From: Shinisaurus crocodilurus
Lineage: Eukaryota > Chordata > Lepidosauria > Squamata > Shinisauridae
NCBI GenBank assembly: GCA_021292165.1
Contig: CM037877.1
Span: 309,012,834-309,076,833, forward strand
Direction: 5' to 3'
Length of the DNA stretch: 64,000 nucleotides
Shown here: one piece after another, positions 10,140-20,914 of the stretch
Layout of the letters: each line of letters starts with the position of its first letter
How positions within the stretch are numbered: the stretch's first letter is position 1
Made by a program: the position numbers and the translations under genes
Notes under the pieces: generated by a model
Told to the model about the DNA's origin: nothing
Seen by the model: only the letters and a program-made list of their open reading frames with translations
The model's database searches: none

Positions 10140-10829
10140 ACACAGAGATATGAGCAAATCTGTCTGTGTTCACGCACACCCCAGCACTTTTCAGCTTTGC
10201 TGCTTCTTTCTTCTCCTGCCTTCCCACAGGCTCGCAGGCTGCATCCGAGCAGTCAGTCCTTGGGGTTACAAAGGGAAGCGCAAAGGCAAGATCTGAACCC
10301 AGACCACTCTGGCTCCGGTACCCCACAACTGGTTACAAACTAGGGAGGATGAATTTGTCAGTTTTGGCTTCTCTCCGTTTCTCATTGTCCCAATCTTAAT
10401 TTTGGTTCATCCCGCCACGCCAAAAAAAAAATTAAAATATGTTTGCATGAAAATTTGTATGTGTTTTTGTGCAGTTCTCCTGCTACATGCATTTTTGCAA
10501 GCCAGTTTCCTAATATACTGCATTTGAATGCTATTTTCATGAAAATACAGACAACTGTGTGCATGTTTCCCTAATATATGCATTTTTGTATGCATTTTTT
10601 TAAAAAAAATTGGAGCACTCCATTGCAAAATTGGGAGAAGTGCAAGTTTCAAAGGATATCTGAGTTTTGTTTTGCATATTGGTACGAAAATGTGAAATTA
10701 GTAAGTAAAAAGTAAACTGAATGAATTTCTCCACCATCCCTCTTACAAACTGATTACTGGAGTTTGCTTTGAGAGTGTCTCCTGCTGTCTTTCCTTCTTC
10801 AATTCCTTGAGTGTGGATTTGCATTTTCT
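10140..10829. other. Unclassified AT-rich stretch
   Basis: From about 10,420 to 10,720 short motifs such as TGCATTTTTG and ATTTTCATGAAAAT recur on both strands. This may be an old DNA element like those at 53,375 and 61,850. No gene seen. Confidence 0.4.
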
Positions 10830-11290
10830 CCCTTTAATATACAATCGGAGACAGAAATTAATGTTTTGTTAATTAAATAACCTGGAAATTGTCACAGGCA
10901 CACACATGATAAAAAAAAAAACACCAGCAAGCAAACGAAAGAACACAGTTCAAAGAACGCATTCATTAAATTAATATATTTAAAAAATTAAAAAGGAAGA
11001 AAAGGAAGAATTACCTTGCCGAATTAATCAGCCCGTGCTGTAATGCTCATCCATGGATTTTATTTCCTGTAATAAGTCCATTAATACGGATGTCTGCAGG
11101 AGGGGGTTTTCAGCAGCGAATACCATTAGCCTAATGGGGAAAGTCTAATAGACTTTTATTGCAATTTTTACTCCGACATCACAGCCTTCTTTAAAACAGC
11201 TGTCTCAACAGGCGTCATTATTCTGATTAACATTTAGACAGCCCAAATTACAGCAACGCCCCAGGTGTCTTCTGAGTTTCATCTTCATCG
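10830..11290. other. Candidate conserved non-coding element
   Basis: Repeat-free, AT-rich, low in CpG, with clustered homeodomain-like words (TTAATTAAATAA, TTAATTAAT, CATTAATT) and runs such as CCATTAGCCTAATGGGGAAA. Such texture is typical of deeply conserved vertebrate enhancers. Conservation itself cannot be seen from one sequence. Confidence 0.35.
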
Positions 11291-11763
11291 TTTTCTCTTT
11301 CCATACTCAAGTTATTCCCTTGGGGAATTTTCTTTGGGTGGCAGTAGGTCAGTATGACGTGGGTGGGGGTGGGTGGGAGAGAGATCTTTTCCTAGGAGAA
11401 ATTTCAGCCTGCTCTCTCACTCTCAGTTTTGTCCAAGCAATCACCGTGTGAATCAGTGACCAAGTCATCCAAAACTAGAAGAAGGCGGTTAAGAAACGTC
11501 AGTGTTTTCCATTGGGGGGTGCTGAATTGTCTGAAGGAAGGAGAGCAGTGGGGCAGTTTTAGGCTCAAACCTCTCACAGGGTCAGATAAGAGCATATCTT
11601 CATGTTCAGAGTTCTCTTTGTCTCTGCATATCCTGATACTTCCCTGTCCTGGGATTTTGGCCCCTCTAGATCCACCCGCCTGCAGTCTAATCCAGCACTC
11701 TGTTTCCCTCAGTGGCCAAAGATGCTTTTGTGATGCTCAGAAGCAGCACCTGAGGCTGCGTCC

Positions 11764-12290
11764 TAGAATCATAGAATCCTAAAATAGTAGAGTTGGAAGG
11801 GGCCTCTAAGGCCATCAAGTCCAGTTCCCCTGCAGGAATCCAGGTCAAAGCATCCCCGACAGATGTCTGTCCAGCTGCACCTTGAATGCCTCCAGATTGG
11901 GAGAGTCCACCACCTCCCTCGGTAGTTGGTTCTATTTTCTTATTGCTCTGACAGGAAATTTTTCCTGATGTTTCGGTGGAATCTAGGTTCCTGTAACTTG
12001 AGCCCATTATTCCGTGTCCTGCAAACTGGGATGATCGAGAAGAGATCCTGGCCCTCCTCTGTGTGACATCCCTTCAAGTACTGGAAGAGTGCGATCCTAT
12101 CTCCCCTCAGTCTCCTCTTCTGAAGGCTAAACAGGCCCAGTTCTTTCAGTCTCTCCTCATAGGGCCTTGTTTCCAGTCCCTTGATCATCCTTGTTGCCCT
12201 CCTCTGAACCCTCTCCAGTTTGTCTACATCCTTCTTAAAGTGTGGTGGTGCCCAGAACTGGATGCAGTTCTTTTGCCCCTAGAAGCTGGA
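11764..12290 (-). mobile_element. CR1 3' region, minus strand
   Basis: The minus-strand frame 12,188-11,940 reads [20 protein letters not shown] and [20 protein letters not shown], the last ~80 codons of CR1 ORF2, followed by the 3' UTR and the ATTCTATGATTCTA tail at 11,765. It is older than the copies at 25 and 44 kb, with several substitutions. Confidence 0.92.
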
Positions 12291-12299
12291 CATTACAGG

Positions 12300-13009
12300 T
12301 GGACTCTGAAGATGGAGGGCTGGATCCGGGATTGGCCTGCTGCAAGAGGGCAGGATCTTCCATGAGAGGAAAGGCTCTGGTCACAGAAGGTCCGTCCACC
12401 TGATTTTTGGGGATCCCCCTCCCCCCATACCACAGTTCACCCCCATTCACCTTCTGCGTAGCATTTTCAAGGAGCTGGAAAGGCTGCTATGGGGAATTGG
12501 GGGCGGGGAAGTCCACTTCCGCCAGTGCCGTTGATCCAGCCAGTGTTAATCTGGATGCAACCCTGAGATGCCATTCTGCTAACAGCTTCTGAACAACAAC
12601 CTCTCCTCTTCCGTGAAAGTGGCCAGTCCACTTTTACAGCCATGTAAACTAGTGGCTATCCATGGCCACATCTGGTGGCAGCAAATTTTCTCTTCTGTGT
12701 GAATTCACTGATGGCCCTTAAGGCTTGATTTGCATTCCAGTCTTCACTTCCAAAGGCAGCAAAAGGCTCACTGTGCTTGTCCTTGTAAACGCAAACTTGA
12801 AACCCCACAGATCTGGGGGAGGGGGAGCAGTCTGTGGAGGGAGAATTTGGAGCAGGGAAAGTGACTGGCAGGAAAAGGGTTAAGAGAGGAGTAGGCCACG
12901 CAGTGCCCGTGGGCACCACCAGTGCATCCCTGGACACACCTTTCGTGGTGCCCTACCCCTCGCACATTTTTAGTTAAATATATTTATTTATTTATTTATT
13001 TTATATGTT
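12300..13009. other. Stretch without recognised genes
   Basis: No repeat family or domain recognised. Open frames on the minus strand (12,656-12,937) have no known motif. Confidence 0.45.
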
Positions 13010-13455
13010 ATTTTATTTAATATCTGAAGGATCGTCTCCTCCCATATGTACCTGCCCGGTCCTTCTCCGAGAGCCCCTGCCAAAGGAAGTGAGGCAGGTG
13101 GCTACCTGGAGGAGGGCCTTTTCTGCTGTGGCACCCCGGTTATGGAATGAGCTCCCCAAAGAGGTTCGCCTGGCGCCTACTTTGTATTCTTTCCGGCGCC
13201 AGGTGAAGACCTTTCTATTCTCCCAGGCATCTTAATCATTTTAATCATCTTAATCATTTTAATCTTATAGTTGTTTTTAATTCCGTTATTGTAACTGCTG
13301 CTGCTAGCTCTGCTGTTTGTTTTTAATCTGTGGTTTTAAAATTTATATTTTATATTGTATTTTATTATTTTAACTGTTGTAAACTGCCCAGAGAGCTTCA
13401 GCTATTGGGCGGTATTAAAATGTATTAAATAAATAAATAAATAAATAAATTGCCA
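13010..13455 (+). mobile_element. L2-type LINE 3' end
   Basis: The frame 13,100-13,235 reads WRRAFSAVAPRLWNELPKEV then FRRQVKTFLF, the C-terminus of the L2-type ORF2. The 3' UTR contains AAACTGCCCAGAGAGCTTCA and GCTATTGGGCGGTATTAAAA, and it ends in (AAAT)n. Confidence 0.85.
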
Positions 13456-13639
13456 CACCTCCCATGGCAGCCATTTTGTGGTGGTGCCCAGGACAGTTTC
13501 TCAAATTGCCAAATGTGCCCACGGCCCACAAAGGTCACCTAGTCTTAGGTCAAGGGGTCCCTTCTCATCTGCTGACAGACACATCTCCACTCTCCAGCGT
13601 CCCCTCTGGGCAGCTCATGTAAACACTGTAGACGCCCCT

Positions 13640-14335
13640 GGAACAGGCACCAGAGAGAGTCCGCACTCTAATACTCCTGAGGCCGTGCTAATTTCACATT
13701 GGTTCCTGCTTTGATTGATTTGATGCCTGCCGGATAACAATAGCAGTCATAATATGGCAACGCTCTCAGGCACCTGGATCTATCCATTTGTCTGGTGTCT
13801 GATTTCCTTATCGCTTCTTTCAGCTCCCCTCTCAGTGCTGCCTGACATCTATTCTGACAATGTTCTGTGTGGTCATCATTGTCTCCTTCCACTCACACTC
13901 ATCCCGCTTGATTGATAGTCTCGCTTGGCTCTCTTATCGTCACGGTCTCCAGCAGACTCGCACTTCCTCTGCTATTCATAAATATAGATTTTTCTCTCCC
14001 TAATGTCTACATTCTCGCAAAAATCCGCTCATCCCATTTGTTCTGGGTCCTTGGGATCATTATCTTCCAGGTGATATCAGCGACATTTGCCTGTGACCTG
14101 TGGCAGTGAATTCTGCCTCTTTACTCTGCTTGCCACATTTAGACAATTCATCAGTTCAATTTTTGATAGTCTAATACGTGTGCTACAATTTTACAAGCAT
14201 CATTTCCTGAGCCGTCCCTGCCTCGGCTTTCACATGCTCTGCTGATGTGCTCCTGTGACAAGTCGCAGCTCTCTTTTTACCGCCCCTCATTTTCAGTCTT
14301 GCAGACACAGCAGAGATTCTAATCTAAGCAGGCAC
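13640..14335. other. Repeat-free stretch, possible conserved non-coding DNA
   Basis: Nearly 700 bp without any of the transposon families that fill this window, with pyrimidine-rich, CpG-poor texture. Words such as TTGATTGATTTGAT and TATTCATAAATATAGA occur. The open frames are short and lack motifs. It may be regulatory or unique. Confidence 0.3.
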
Positions 14336-14431
14336 TGCTGAATGTCCAGCCCCGGCACACGGTCAAGCCACCACATAACCATCACTTCAGTTGGTATAAC
14401 CACTAGACCAGGGCTCTCCAACCTTGGGTCC

Positions 14432-14468
14432 CCCGAAAACAACAGAATGAAATTTAATAGGGATAAAC
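14432..14468 (-). mobile_element. 37-bp CR1 fragment in filler
   Basis: The sequence CGAAAACAACAGAATGAAAT plus what follows matches the CR1 ORF2 region encoding AENNRMKFNRDK. That region lies, in the opposite orientation, at about 45,110-45,150. No CR1 sequence flanks it on either side. Confidence 0.7.
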
Positions 14469-14607
14469 CAGGGATGTTGAAGAGTCCTTGGTCCCGAGTC
14501 CCCCGAGTCGAGTCCCGAGTCTTTGGACCCGAGTCTAGAGTCGAGTCTAGAGTCCGAGGTCCAAAATGGTGACTCGAGTCGAGTCCCGAGTCCCGAGTCC
14601 CTCCCAA
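14469..14607 (+). mobile_element. GACTCGAGTC-rich hAT element, left-end fragment
   Basis: It starts CAGGGATGTTGAAGAGTCCT as do the complete copies at 35,509 and 58,926. It keeps the GAGTC-repeat arm to about 14,607 (CTCCCAAA), then changes to unrelated GC-rich DNA. No right end is present. Confidence 0.85.
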
Positions 14608-15060
14608 AGCGGCGGCCCATGGAGGGAGCAGGAGGGTCTCCGTGAGAGGAAGAAGAGCTGCCCTTCCTCCCGCGGAGACCCTCCTGCTCCCTCCATGGGC
14701 CGCTGCCGCTGCCGCCCTCACCTCCACCTCCGCCGCCCTCACCTCACCGCTGCCGCCGCCCTCACCTCACCACCGCCCTCACCTCGCCGCCGCCCTCGCC
14801 TCTGCCACCGCCGCCGCTGCCGCCACCGCTGCCCTCGCCGCCGCCGCCGCCGCCACCCTCACCTCTACCTCCGCTGCCCTCACCTCCACCTCCACCGCCC
14901 TCACCTCACCGCCGCCGCCACCGCTGCCCTCGCTGCCGCCCTCGCCTCTGCCGCCGCCGCCGCCCTCACCTCCTCCTCCTCCTCCTCCGCCATCGCCGTA
15001 GCACACAGCATGCCGCGTCACGCCGCCAGCGCCGTCGCTCTGTTTTTGGCGGGGTTGCTG
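14608..15060. repeat. Inverted repeat followed by CCGCCCTCACCTC-type minisatellite
   Basis: 14,609-14,705 is an imperfect palindrome of about 40-bp arms (GGCCCATGGAGGGAGCAGGA and complement). It is followed by a long GC-rich array built on CCGCC, CTCACCTC and CTGCCG units. Long Ala/Pro/Arg/His-rich open frames here are artefacts of the array. Confidence 0.85.
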
Positions 15061-15306
15061 TGGTTCACAAACACTGTGGTTCAAAACCATAGTGCCAGCT
15101 AAAGAACACAAGTGTTCTCCAAGCTTGGGTCCCCAGATGTTTTTGGCCTACAACTCCCAGCATGCCCCAGCCAGCGTAGCTACGCTGGCTGGGGCATGCT
15201 GGGAGTTGTCGGCCAAAAACATCTGGGGACCCAAGGTTGGAGAGCCCTGCACTAGGCTGATCAACTAAACTGTAGCTTTGGAAGTCACTTTTAAATGGCA
15301 AGACAG

Positions 15307-15483
15307 ATAGGAACATCGGAAGCCGCCTTATACGGATTTAGACCCTTGATCCATCAAACCCAGCGCTGTCAACACTGACTGGCAGCCATTGCTCCAGCCC
15401 TACCAGGAGAGCTGCCAGGGATCAAACCTGGGATGTTCTGCATAGAAAGCAGATGCTCTGTCACTGAGCTGTGGCTCCTCCCC
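15307..15483 (-). mobile_element. tRNA-derived SINE, minus strand
   Basis: On the minus strand: GGAGCCACAGCTCAGTGACA, GGTTTGATCCCTGGCAGCTC (B-box part), CAGTCAGTGTTGACAGCGCT and GTATAAGGCGGCTTCCGATG. About full length and the same family as at 5,965. Confidence 0.8.
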
Positions 15484-15562
15484 ACCATTGGCCATGGTGG
15501 AAGAGAATGATGGGAGCTGTAGTCCAGCACATCTGGAAAGCACCAGGTTGGGGAAGGCTATG
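15484..15562. mobile_element. hAT MITE family C fragment
   Basis: TGGGAGCTGTAGTCCAGCAC then ATCTGGAAAGCACCAGGTTG and GGGAAGGCTA. This is one arm of the palindromic family seen whole at 33,108 and 57,085. Confidence 0.65.
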
Positions 15563-16713
15563 GCAAGGAATCAGTGTGCTTGGTTTTAAATGAGAACACA
15601 GGTAAGGTAGACATAATAGAAACCTGGTGGAAAAGGAAGAACCACTAGGATACGGTCATCTCTGGATACAAACGTAAAGGAAGGAGAGGGTGTGGCATAG
15701 TTGAGGTGGTGTCGCTCTGTGTGTCAGAGAGCATCGTGTCAAACAAACTAGAAATCTCAAAAGGGGCAGCCTCCTCCACAAAATCAGTGTAGCTGGCAAT
15801 ACCCGGTCTCAAAAGTAATTAGTACTGGGAATATGTAGTCACCCACCTGACCAAAACTCTCAAGATAATCTTGACATAGAGAATTAAATCAGGGAGACAT
15901 CCAAAAGAGAAAATGTTGTAGTAACAGGTGACTTCCATTATCCTCACGTAGATTTGATAAATGCATATTCCAGTCCCCGGAAAAAGGTTATATTGCTAGA
16001 TGCCCTAAATGACCGTGCCTAGAACAGTGGGTCATGGAACTGACCAGAGGGGAGGCGGCCCTGGACGTAATCCTGCATGGTGCCACCCAGGGCCTAGTGC
16101 AAGATGTGAGCTTGTTGAACTGATCGGAAACAGTGAGCACAGTGCTATCAAACTGAATTCATATGTAAGTGGGAAATTGCCAAGGGAGTCCAACACGGTC
16201 GGTCAATATTTGACTTGAAAAGGGGAAACCTCTCCAAAATGATGGAACTGGTAAAAAGGAAACTGAAAGGGACGTCAAGAGGGTGAAATTTCTCCAGAAT
16301 GCTTGGGAGTTACTCAAACCCACAATAATAGATGCTCAACTAGAAGGTATACCACAGACCAGGAAAGGTAGCACCAAGTCCAAGCGACTACCAGCATGGT
16401 TAATGAGCAGTTCCAAGAAAGCTATTCAAGAAAAGAAGGCTTCCTTCAGAAAATGGAAGTCTTGCCGAAATTAGGAGAACAACAAGGAACACAAAATTGC
16501 ACAAAGGAAATGCAAGCAGACAATAAGAGATGTAAAAGAAAAAGGGGGAAGCATTTTGAGGAGCATATCGCAAATAACATCAAGAACAACAATTTAAAAA
16601 TTATTCAAATATACGAGAAATAGGAAACTGGCTAGGAAGGTGGCTGGACCATTGGATGGCAATGAAGTCAACGGACTGGACCAAAGGAGGATAAGGAGAT
16701 CATAGAAAAGCTT

Positions 16714-16785
16714 AGGGTACAATCCTATGCATGTTTAGACAGGAAAAGTCCTACAACTCCCAGCATTCCCCATCCAGCTCCCCAA
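16714..16785. mobile_element. Harbinger-like MITE, left half only
   Basis: GGGTACAATCCTATGCATGT and TTAGACAGGAAAAGTCCTAC as in the complete copies, preceded by TTA. The right half is missing. Confidence 0.7.
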
Positions 16786-16877
16786 ATGGAGGAACTGGTT
16801 CATTTCAGTGAAGAACAGACCTTTGCCCTGAGGTGGAGGCAGTGGTGCATCTACATTGTTTTAGACCCTGGACCTAA

Positions 16878-17005
16878 GGTGCAATCCTATGCATGTTTAG
16901 ACAGAGAAAAGGCCTACAACTCCCAGCATGCCCTAGCCAGCTGGCTAGGGCACACCGGGAGTTGTAGGCCTTTTTTCTGCCTAAACATGTATTGGATTAC
17001 TCCCA
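16878..17005. mobile_element. Harbinger-like MITE with TAA duplication
   Basis: Palindromic element with left arm GGTGCAATCCTATGCATGTT and right arm ending GTATTGGATTACTCCCA. It is flanked by TAA at 16,875-16,877 and 17,006-17,008. Confidence 0.78.
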
Positions 17006-18999
17006 TAATATGTCGGTCATCACTTCAGAAGATGTAGGACATCAGAGGATACCCATCCCTGAACTGATATTTTCAAGAAGGGAGTTGAGGAACAGAGATA
17101 AATAATGGTGGCAAGAGATGAAGTTCTAGACCTTATTGAGAAAATGATTACAAATTACCAGATCCAGATGGTATCCGTCCCAGTGTCCTTAAAGAACTCA
17201 AAAGTGAAATTGCCTGTCTTCTAACAAATGTTATTTATTTATTTAAAATTCTTTCTAGGCCACCTTTAAGGGTAGAAGCCTCCCAAGGTGGTGTACCAGA
17301 TTAAAACAATACCTAAATACATAACAAAAAAAATGCAACATGTTCTCTGTACCACAGAACTAGAAAGTGGCCATTATGTAACACCCATTTTTAAAAAGGG
17401 ATATGGGGGGTGGTCTAAGAAATTATAGGCCAGTTAACTTAAATTCTGTTCCAAGTAAATTGGTGGAAAGTGCTTTTTAAAATAAAATGATCAAGCCTTG
17501 CTGAAGGAGAATCAATGTGGCTTCTGCAAAGGTAGGTCCTTCCTCACTAAACTTTTAGAGTTCTTTGAGAGTGTCAATAAACATGTGGACAGAAGTGGTC
17601 CAGGTCATGCTGTGTTGAAAATGTCTGCCACATTTTTTTCAACCATTCTCATTCAATTTGATAGAAAACAAATGGCTTTTGAAAAGAAATTCAAAGGAGG
17701 GGGAAAAAATTCAGACAAACTATTATGGGTTGGGATCAGGGTTCTCATGCTTACCTTACTTATGAGGTGGCCAAGTAGTGTGAGTGAGTGTCCCTTCTTT
17801 CACTGTACGATCATCTCTCTGGAAGTCTCCTTGGCTTCCCGCACTTCAATGAAAGCCCAAGGGGAAGACAGTCAGGAGGTAATTCCTCCCATGGGGCTTT
17901 TTCAGATCAGGAAGTGCAGGCAGGCTGCGAGGCTGCAGAGCAATGGAGAGAGGCGTGATAGAAAGAAAAGACCCATGCAGTAATCTCAGCCACCTCTCAG
18001 TGATTAGGCAAGCTCAAAAACACCACCGGGGCAGAACAAAAAACCAAAAAACCCTTAGGAAAAAGAAAGAAGCTGTGCTACAACCCTTGCCAATGGTGAG
18101 CACGGCCTGTGAGAAACTGCTGAAGAATTTCTCCTCCCCCTGGAGAAATTCGGTGAAATGGTCCCCTCAGTTTATCGGCCCAGGAACAGGGCGGAGAATT
18201 TCAAGAGGCCATTTTTTGAACAGCTCCAGGTCCAGTCCACGTTGTTTACTTGGACTTTCAAAGGGCTTTTGGCATAGTCTCTCACCGAAGACTCCTGGGA
18301 AAACTTAGCAGTCATGGAATAAGAGGACGGGTGGTCCTGTTATGGACTGATAATTGGTTAAAGAACATGAAGCAGAGGGTAGGAACAAATGGTCAGTTCT
18401 CACAATGGCAGGCTGTAAGCAGTGGAGCCCCCCAAGGATCTGTTTTGGGATCCATCCATGCTTTTTAACTTGTTCATAAATTGTCTGGAGTTAGGGGTGA
18501 GAGCAGTGAGGCGGCCAAGTTTGCTGATGACACCAAATTATTTAGGGTGGTGTTAAAACGAAACGGAATTGTGAAAAGCTCCAAAAGGACCTCTCCATTC
18601 CAAACTAAAGAATGGTTCACTGCGAGCACGTTTAAACTGATGTTCTTTGAGACAAAAAAATATATATCCTAATTTCACATCTACACTGATGCAGTCTGAG
18701 CTGGAAGTGACTGACCAGGAAAGGGACCTTGGAGTTGTGGTAGAGAGCTTGATGAAAATACCAACTCAGCACATGGCAGCTTAGCTTCCCCCCCCCCTAG
18801 GACCCCAGGTCATCCCATGAAGCTAAATGGTGGGAGACTCAGAAAGAGGTAAAAGGAACTAGTACTTTTTCACACGGTGGATAGTTAAGCCATGCAATTC
18901 GTTACCACAAGATGTAGTGATGGCCCACTGACTTGGGTGGCTTGAAAAGGGGATTCTGTCCTGCTCACAGTGGTGCAAATGACAGAGCTCCCAGGAATT

Positions 19000-19584
19000 A
19001 GTCAGGATTAGTCCCAAAAGTCAAGGTCCGTAGGCAGTCCAAAGTCCAAACACAGAAAGATCCAGAGAAGAGCCAGGTAATCGGGGAACGACAAGGCAGG
19101 GGTGTGAGAGCTGGCAAAAAGACGTTTGTTCCAGTCTTCTGTGCCTAGAACGGAAGGTTTTTAACCCTGATGTTTTCAGAGGCCCGCCCAGAGCACAGCG
19201 GCCAGCCAACAGTGCCACCTGCGGAATGGTCTACGTGCAAGCAGAGCCGTGCTCACGAGGGTACCTTTACTCATAAGGAGTCCATAGTCCTCCTCGTGCA
19301 GCTGGCAGCTGGCCACACCTCAACCTTTCGGTGCCCGTGCTCCTTGGGGCCAGGGGGGGTGCTCACGTCTGCCTCTGAATCTGGGAGGGAGCGAACTATT
19401 TTGAGGGGAAGGGGCCAGCAGCCATCTCCCCCCCCAAGGGCCTGGGGTCCCCCTGAACTGCCTCAAGGTCCCTCGACACAGGAAGCTCCTCCACCATTTT
19501 TGGCTCTGGGGCTCCTGGTCATTCTCTGAGGGAGAGTCCTCCAGAGGGGGCATGAGTGGATAGACAAAATTAGAGAGGTTAAAG
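19000..19584. other. Unclassified stretch, possibly an old LTR
   Basis: CpG-containing sequence whose minus strand has some LTR texture. I cannot place TG/CA ends or a duplication. No domain seen. Confidence 0.25.
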
Positions 19585-19716
19585 CAGTGTTCAACCTTGG
19601 GTCCCCAGATGTTTTTGGCCTACAACTCCCAGCATGCCCCAGCCAGCTACGCTGGCTGGGGCATGCTGGGAGTTGTAGGCCAAAAACATCTGGGGACCCA
19701 AGGTTGGAGAACACTG
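19585..19716. mobile_element. hAT MITE family A, intact copy
   Basis: CAGTGTTCAACCTTGGG at the left and GGTTGGAGAACACTG at the right. The flanks are GGTTAAAG and TGTTAAAG (7 of 8). It is inserted in an L3-like LINE 3' region that resumes at about 19,725. Confidence 0.9.
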
Positions 19717-19724
19717 TGTTAAAG

Positions 19725-19830
19725 CTATCGATGGCTATTAGTCATGATGGCTATACATTGCCTCCAGTATCGGAGGCAGTGTGCTTCTGCGTACCAGTTG
19801 CTGGGGAACATGGGCAGGAGGGAGCTATCA
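19725..19830 (+). mobile_element. L3-like LINE 3' region fragment
   Basis: TCGATGGCTATTAGTCATGA, CCTCCAGTATCGGAGGCAGT and GTTGCTGGGGAACATGGGCA are the hallmark words of this family's 3' end, as at 31,700, 51,030 and 58,520. Confidence 0.8.
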
Positions 19831-19969
19831 AGTAGGCCGCTCAACAAGATCTGCCACAGATGGCCTTCTCCCTGTCCCATCAGCCAGAGAAACGAGGCTG
19901 GTAGGGACTAGGAGGAGGGCCTTTTCTGTGGCAGCCCCCAATTTATGGAACTCTCTCCCCAGTGACCTC

Positions 19970-20125
19970 ATAGATTCATAGATCATAGAGTTGGAAGGAG
20001 CCTACAAGGCTATCGGGTACAACCTCCTGCTCAATGCAGGAAACTAGAGGAGGGGTCTCCCATCCAAGTAATAACCAGGCCTGACCCTGCTTAGCTTTCC
20101 ACGCTCAGACAAGCTGAGCCAGTGT
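19970..20125 (-). mobile_element. SINE with 5S-derived head and CR1 tail, minus strand
   Basis: Minus strand: GGAAAGCTAAGCAGGGTCAG and TTACTTGGATGGGAGACC correspond to the internal control region of 5S rRNA. The CR1 3' end follows within a few bases (TTGAGCAGGAGGTTGTACCC and the ATGATCTATGAATC tail). Two further copies lie at 42,459 and 43,062. The CR1 tail implies movement by CR1 machinery. Confidence 0.8.
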
Positions 20126-20130
20126 GAGCC

Positions 20131-20167
20131 ACACGTGTGTGTGTGTGTGTGTGTCTGTGTGTGTGTT
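20131..20167. repeat. (GT)n microsatellite
   Basis: About 17 GT units with one CT interruption. Confidence 0.95.
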
Positions 20168-20202
20168 TCCTCACCCTCTTGTGTTTTATTGGACTGTACA
20201 TC

Positions 20203-20600
20203 CAGGGCCGGCGCTACCACTAGGCAAACTAGGCGGTTGCCTAGGGCGCGTGGCTGAAGAGGGCGCAGAAACGCTGCGCTCCTCTTCGCTGCCGCCGCCG
20301 CACCACCCCCGCCGGGCCTCCTCCCCCGCCGCCCCACCCGCCCGCTGAAGCCGCCGAAGCCGCCGCCGCGCCCCCCCGCCTGCCGAAGCCGCCGAAGCTG
20401 CCGCCGCGCCTCCCCCCCTCCACCTACCTTCTCAGTGTCTCTGTTCCGGAGCCCCGCCCGCGTTGTTTTGGCGGGAGGAACCAGGGCAACAGGGCTTAAA
20501 CAGCCCTGTTGCCCTGGTTTCCCCGGCAAAAAACAGGGTGCGGGGGTCCCGTCAGGGCGGGGGAAGGTAGATAGGTAGGTAGGTAGGTTGCGGCGACGGC

Positions 20601-20631
<31 letters not shown>

Positions 20632-20745
20632 CGGTGGGGGTTGCAGAGCAGGGCTGCTTTGCTCCGGAGCCCCTCCCCCACAGCACGAGAGGGGGGCGCA
20701 AATTTTATTTCGCCTAGGGCGCCAAACTGCCCTGCACCGGTCCTG
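20203..20745. mobile_element. GC-rich non-autonomous hAT element (family B)
   Basis: The ends read CAGGGCCGGCGCTACCAC and, reversed, CAGGACCGGTGCAGGGCAG. A perfect 8-bp duplication TGTACATC flanks it (20,195-20,202, 20,746-20,753). The interior is made of CCGCCG-type repeats and a palindrome around GGGCAACAGGGCTTAAACAG. The open frames within are Ala/Arg/Gly-rich repeat artefacts. A chimeric relative lies at 39,160-39,812. Confidence 0.93.
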
Positions 20746-20827
20746 TGTACATCGCTCAGAGTGGCCGGATGTCTGGCCAGATGGGCGATTCATAAAATAA
20801 ATAAATTAATTAAATTGCACTCATGTC

Positions 20828-20914
20828 CTGCTTATGGGTTTCCCATAGGCATCTACGTGGCCACTGTGGGAACAGAACCCAGCAGGACTTTCTTTATGTT
20901 CTTAATTTAAGGCG
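20828..20914 (+). mobile_element. L3-like LINE extreme 3' end
   Basis: TGTCCTGCTTATGGGTTTCC, GTGGCCACTGTGGGAACAGA and CAGGACTTTCTTTATGTTCT match the last ~90 bp of this family. Confidence 0.7.

Larger units (their letters stand above)
14409..15249. mobile_element. hAT MITE family A with 680-bp patchwork filler
   Basis: The outer ends read CAGGGCTCTCCAACCTTGGG and, at the right, GGTTGGAGAGCCCTG. The 8-bp flanks are CACTAGAC and CACTAGGC (14,401-14,408, 15,250-15,257), matching 7 of 8. After the first ~24 bp the MITE is interrupted by unrelated pieces, then a second MITE left end (TGTTCTCCAAGCTTGGG) starts at about 15,112 and runs to the true right end. Confidence 0.8.
15585..18970 (+). mobile_element. 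Long decayed CR1-clade (L3-like) LINE
   Basis: An almost full-length but frame-broken element. Visible parts are an endonuclease region (GTAACAGGTGACTTCCATTA, reading VTGDFHY, near 15,923), a basic linker (16,300-16,620), a reverse transcriptase start (KLPDPDGIRPSVLKEL near 17,150), NQCGFCKGRS near 17,510, VYLDFQRAFGIVSHRRLL near 18,245, GAPQGSVLG near 18,425 and the catalytic FADDTKLF near 18,520. The 3' region with CATCCCATGAAGCTAAATGG follows at 18,810-18,970. Two Harbinger-like MITEs (16,714 and 16,878) and other inserts (17,229-17,330, 17,735-18,200) break it. The FADD box survives, but stops and frameshifts rule out function. Confidence 0.85.
19831..20815 (+). mobile_element. L2-type LINE 3' end, split twice
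   Basis: The frame 19,850-19,975 reads STRSATDGLLPVPSARETRL and RAFSVAAPNLWNSLPSDL. It is cut by a 5S-headed SINE, then by a hAT element at 20,203-20,745. The 3' tail resumes GGCCAGATGGGCGATTCATA with AAATAAAT repeats at 20,760-20,815. The nesting gives an order: L2 first, SINE and hAT later. Confidence 0.75.

Noticed and set aside
14566..15102. Long Ala/Pro/His/Arg-rich open frames on both strands
   Set aside because: They are translations of a GC-rich minisatellite. All frames stay open because stop codons cannot occur in the repeat.
20044..20793. 249-codon minus-strand frame
   Set aside because: It runs across a SINE, a (GT)n tract and a GC-rich hAT element with known ends.
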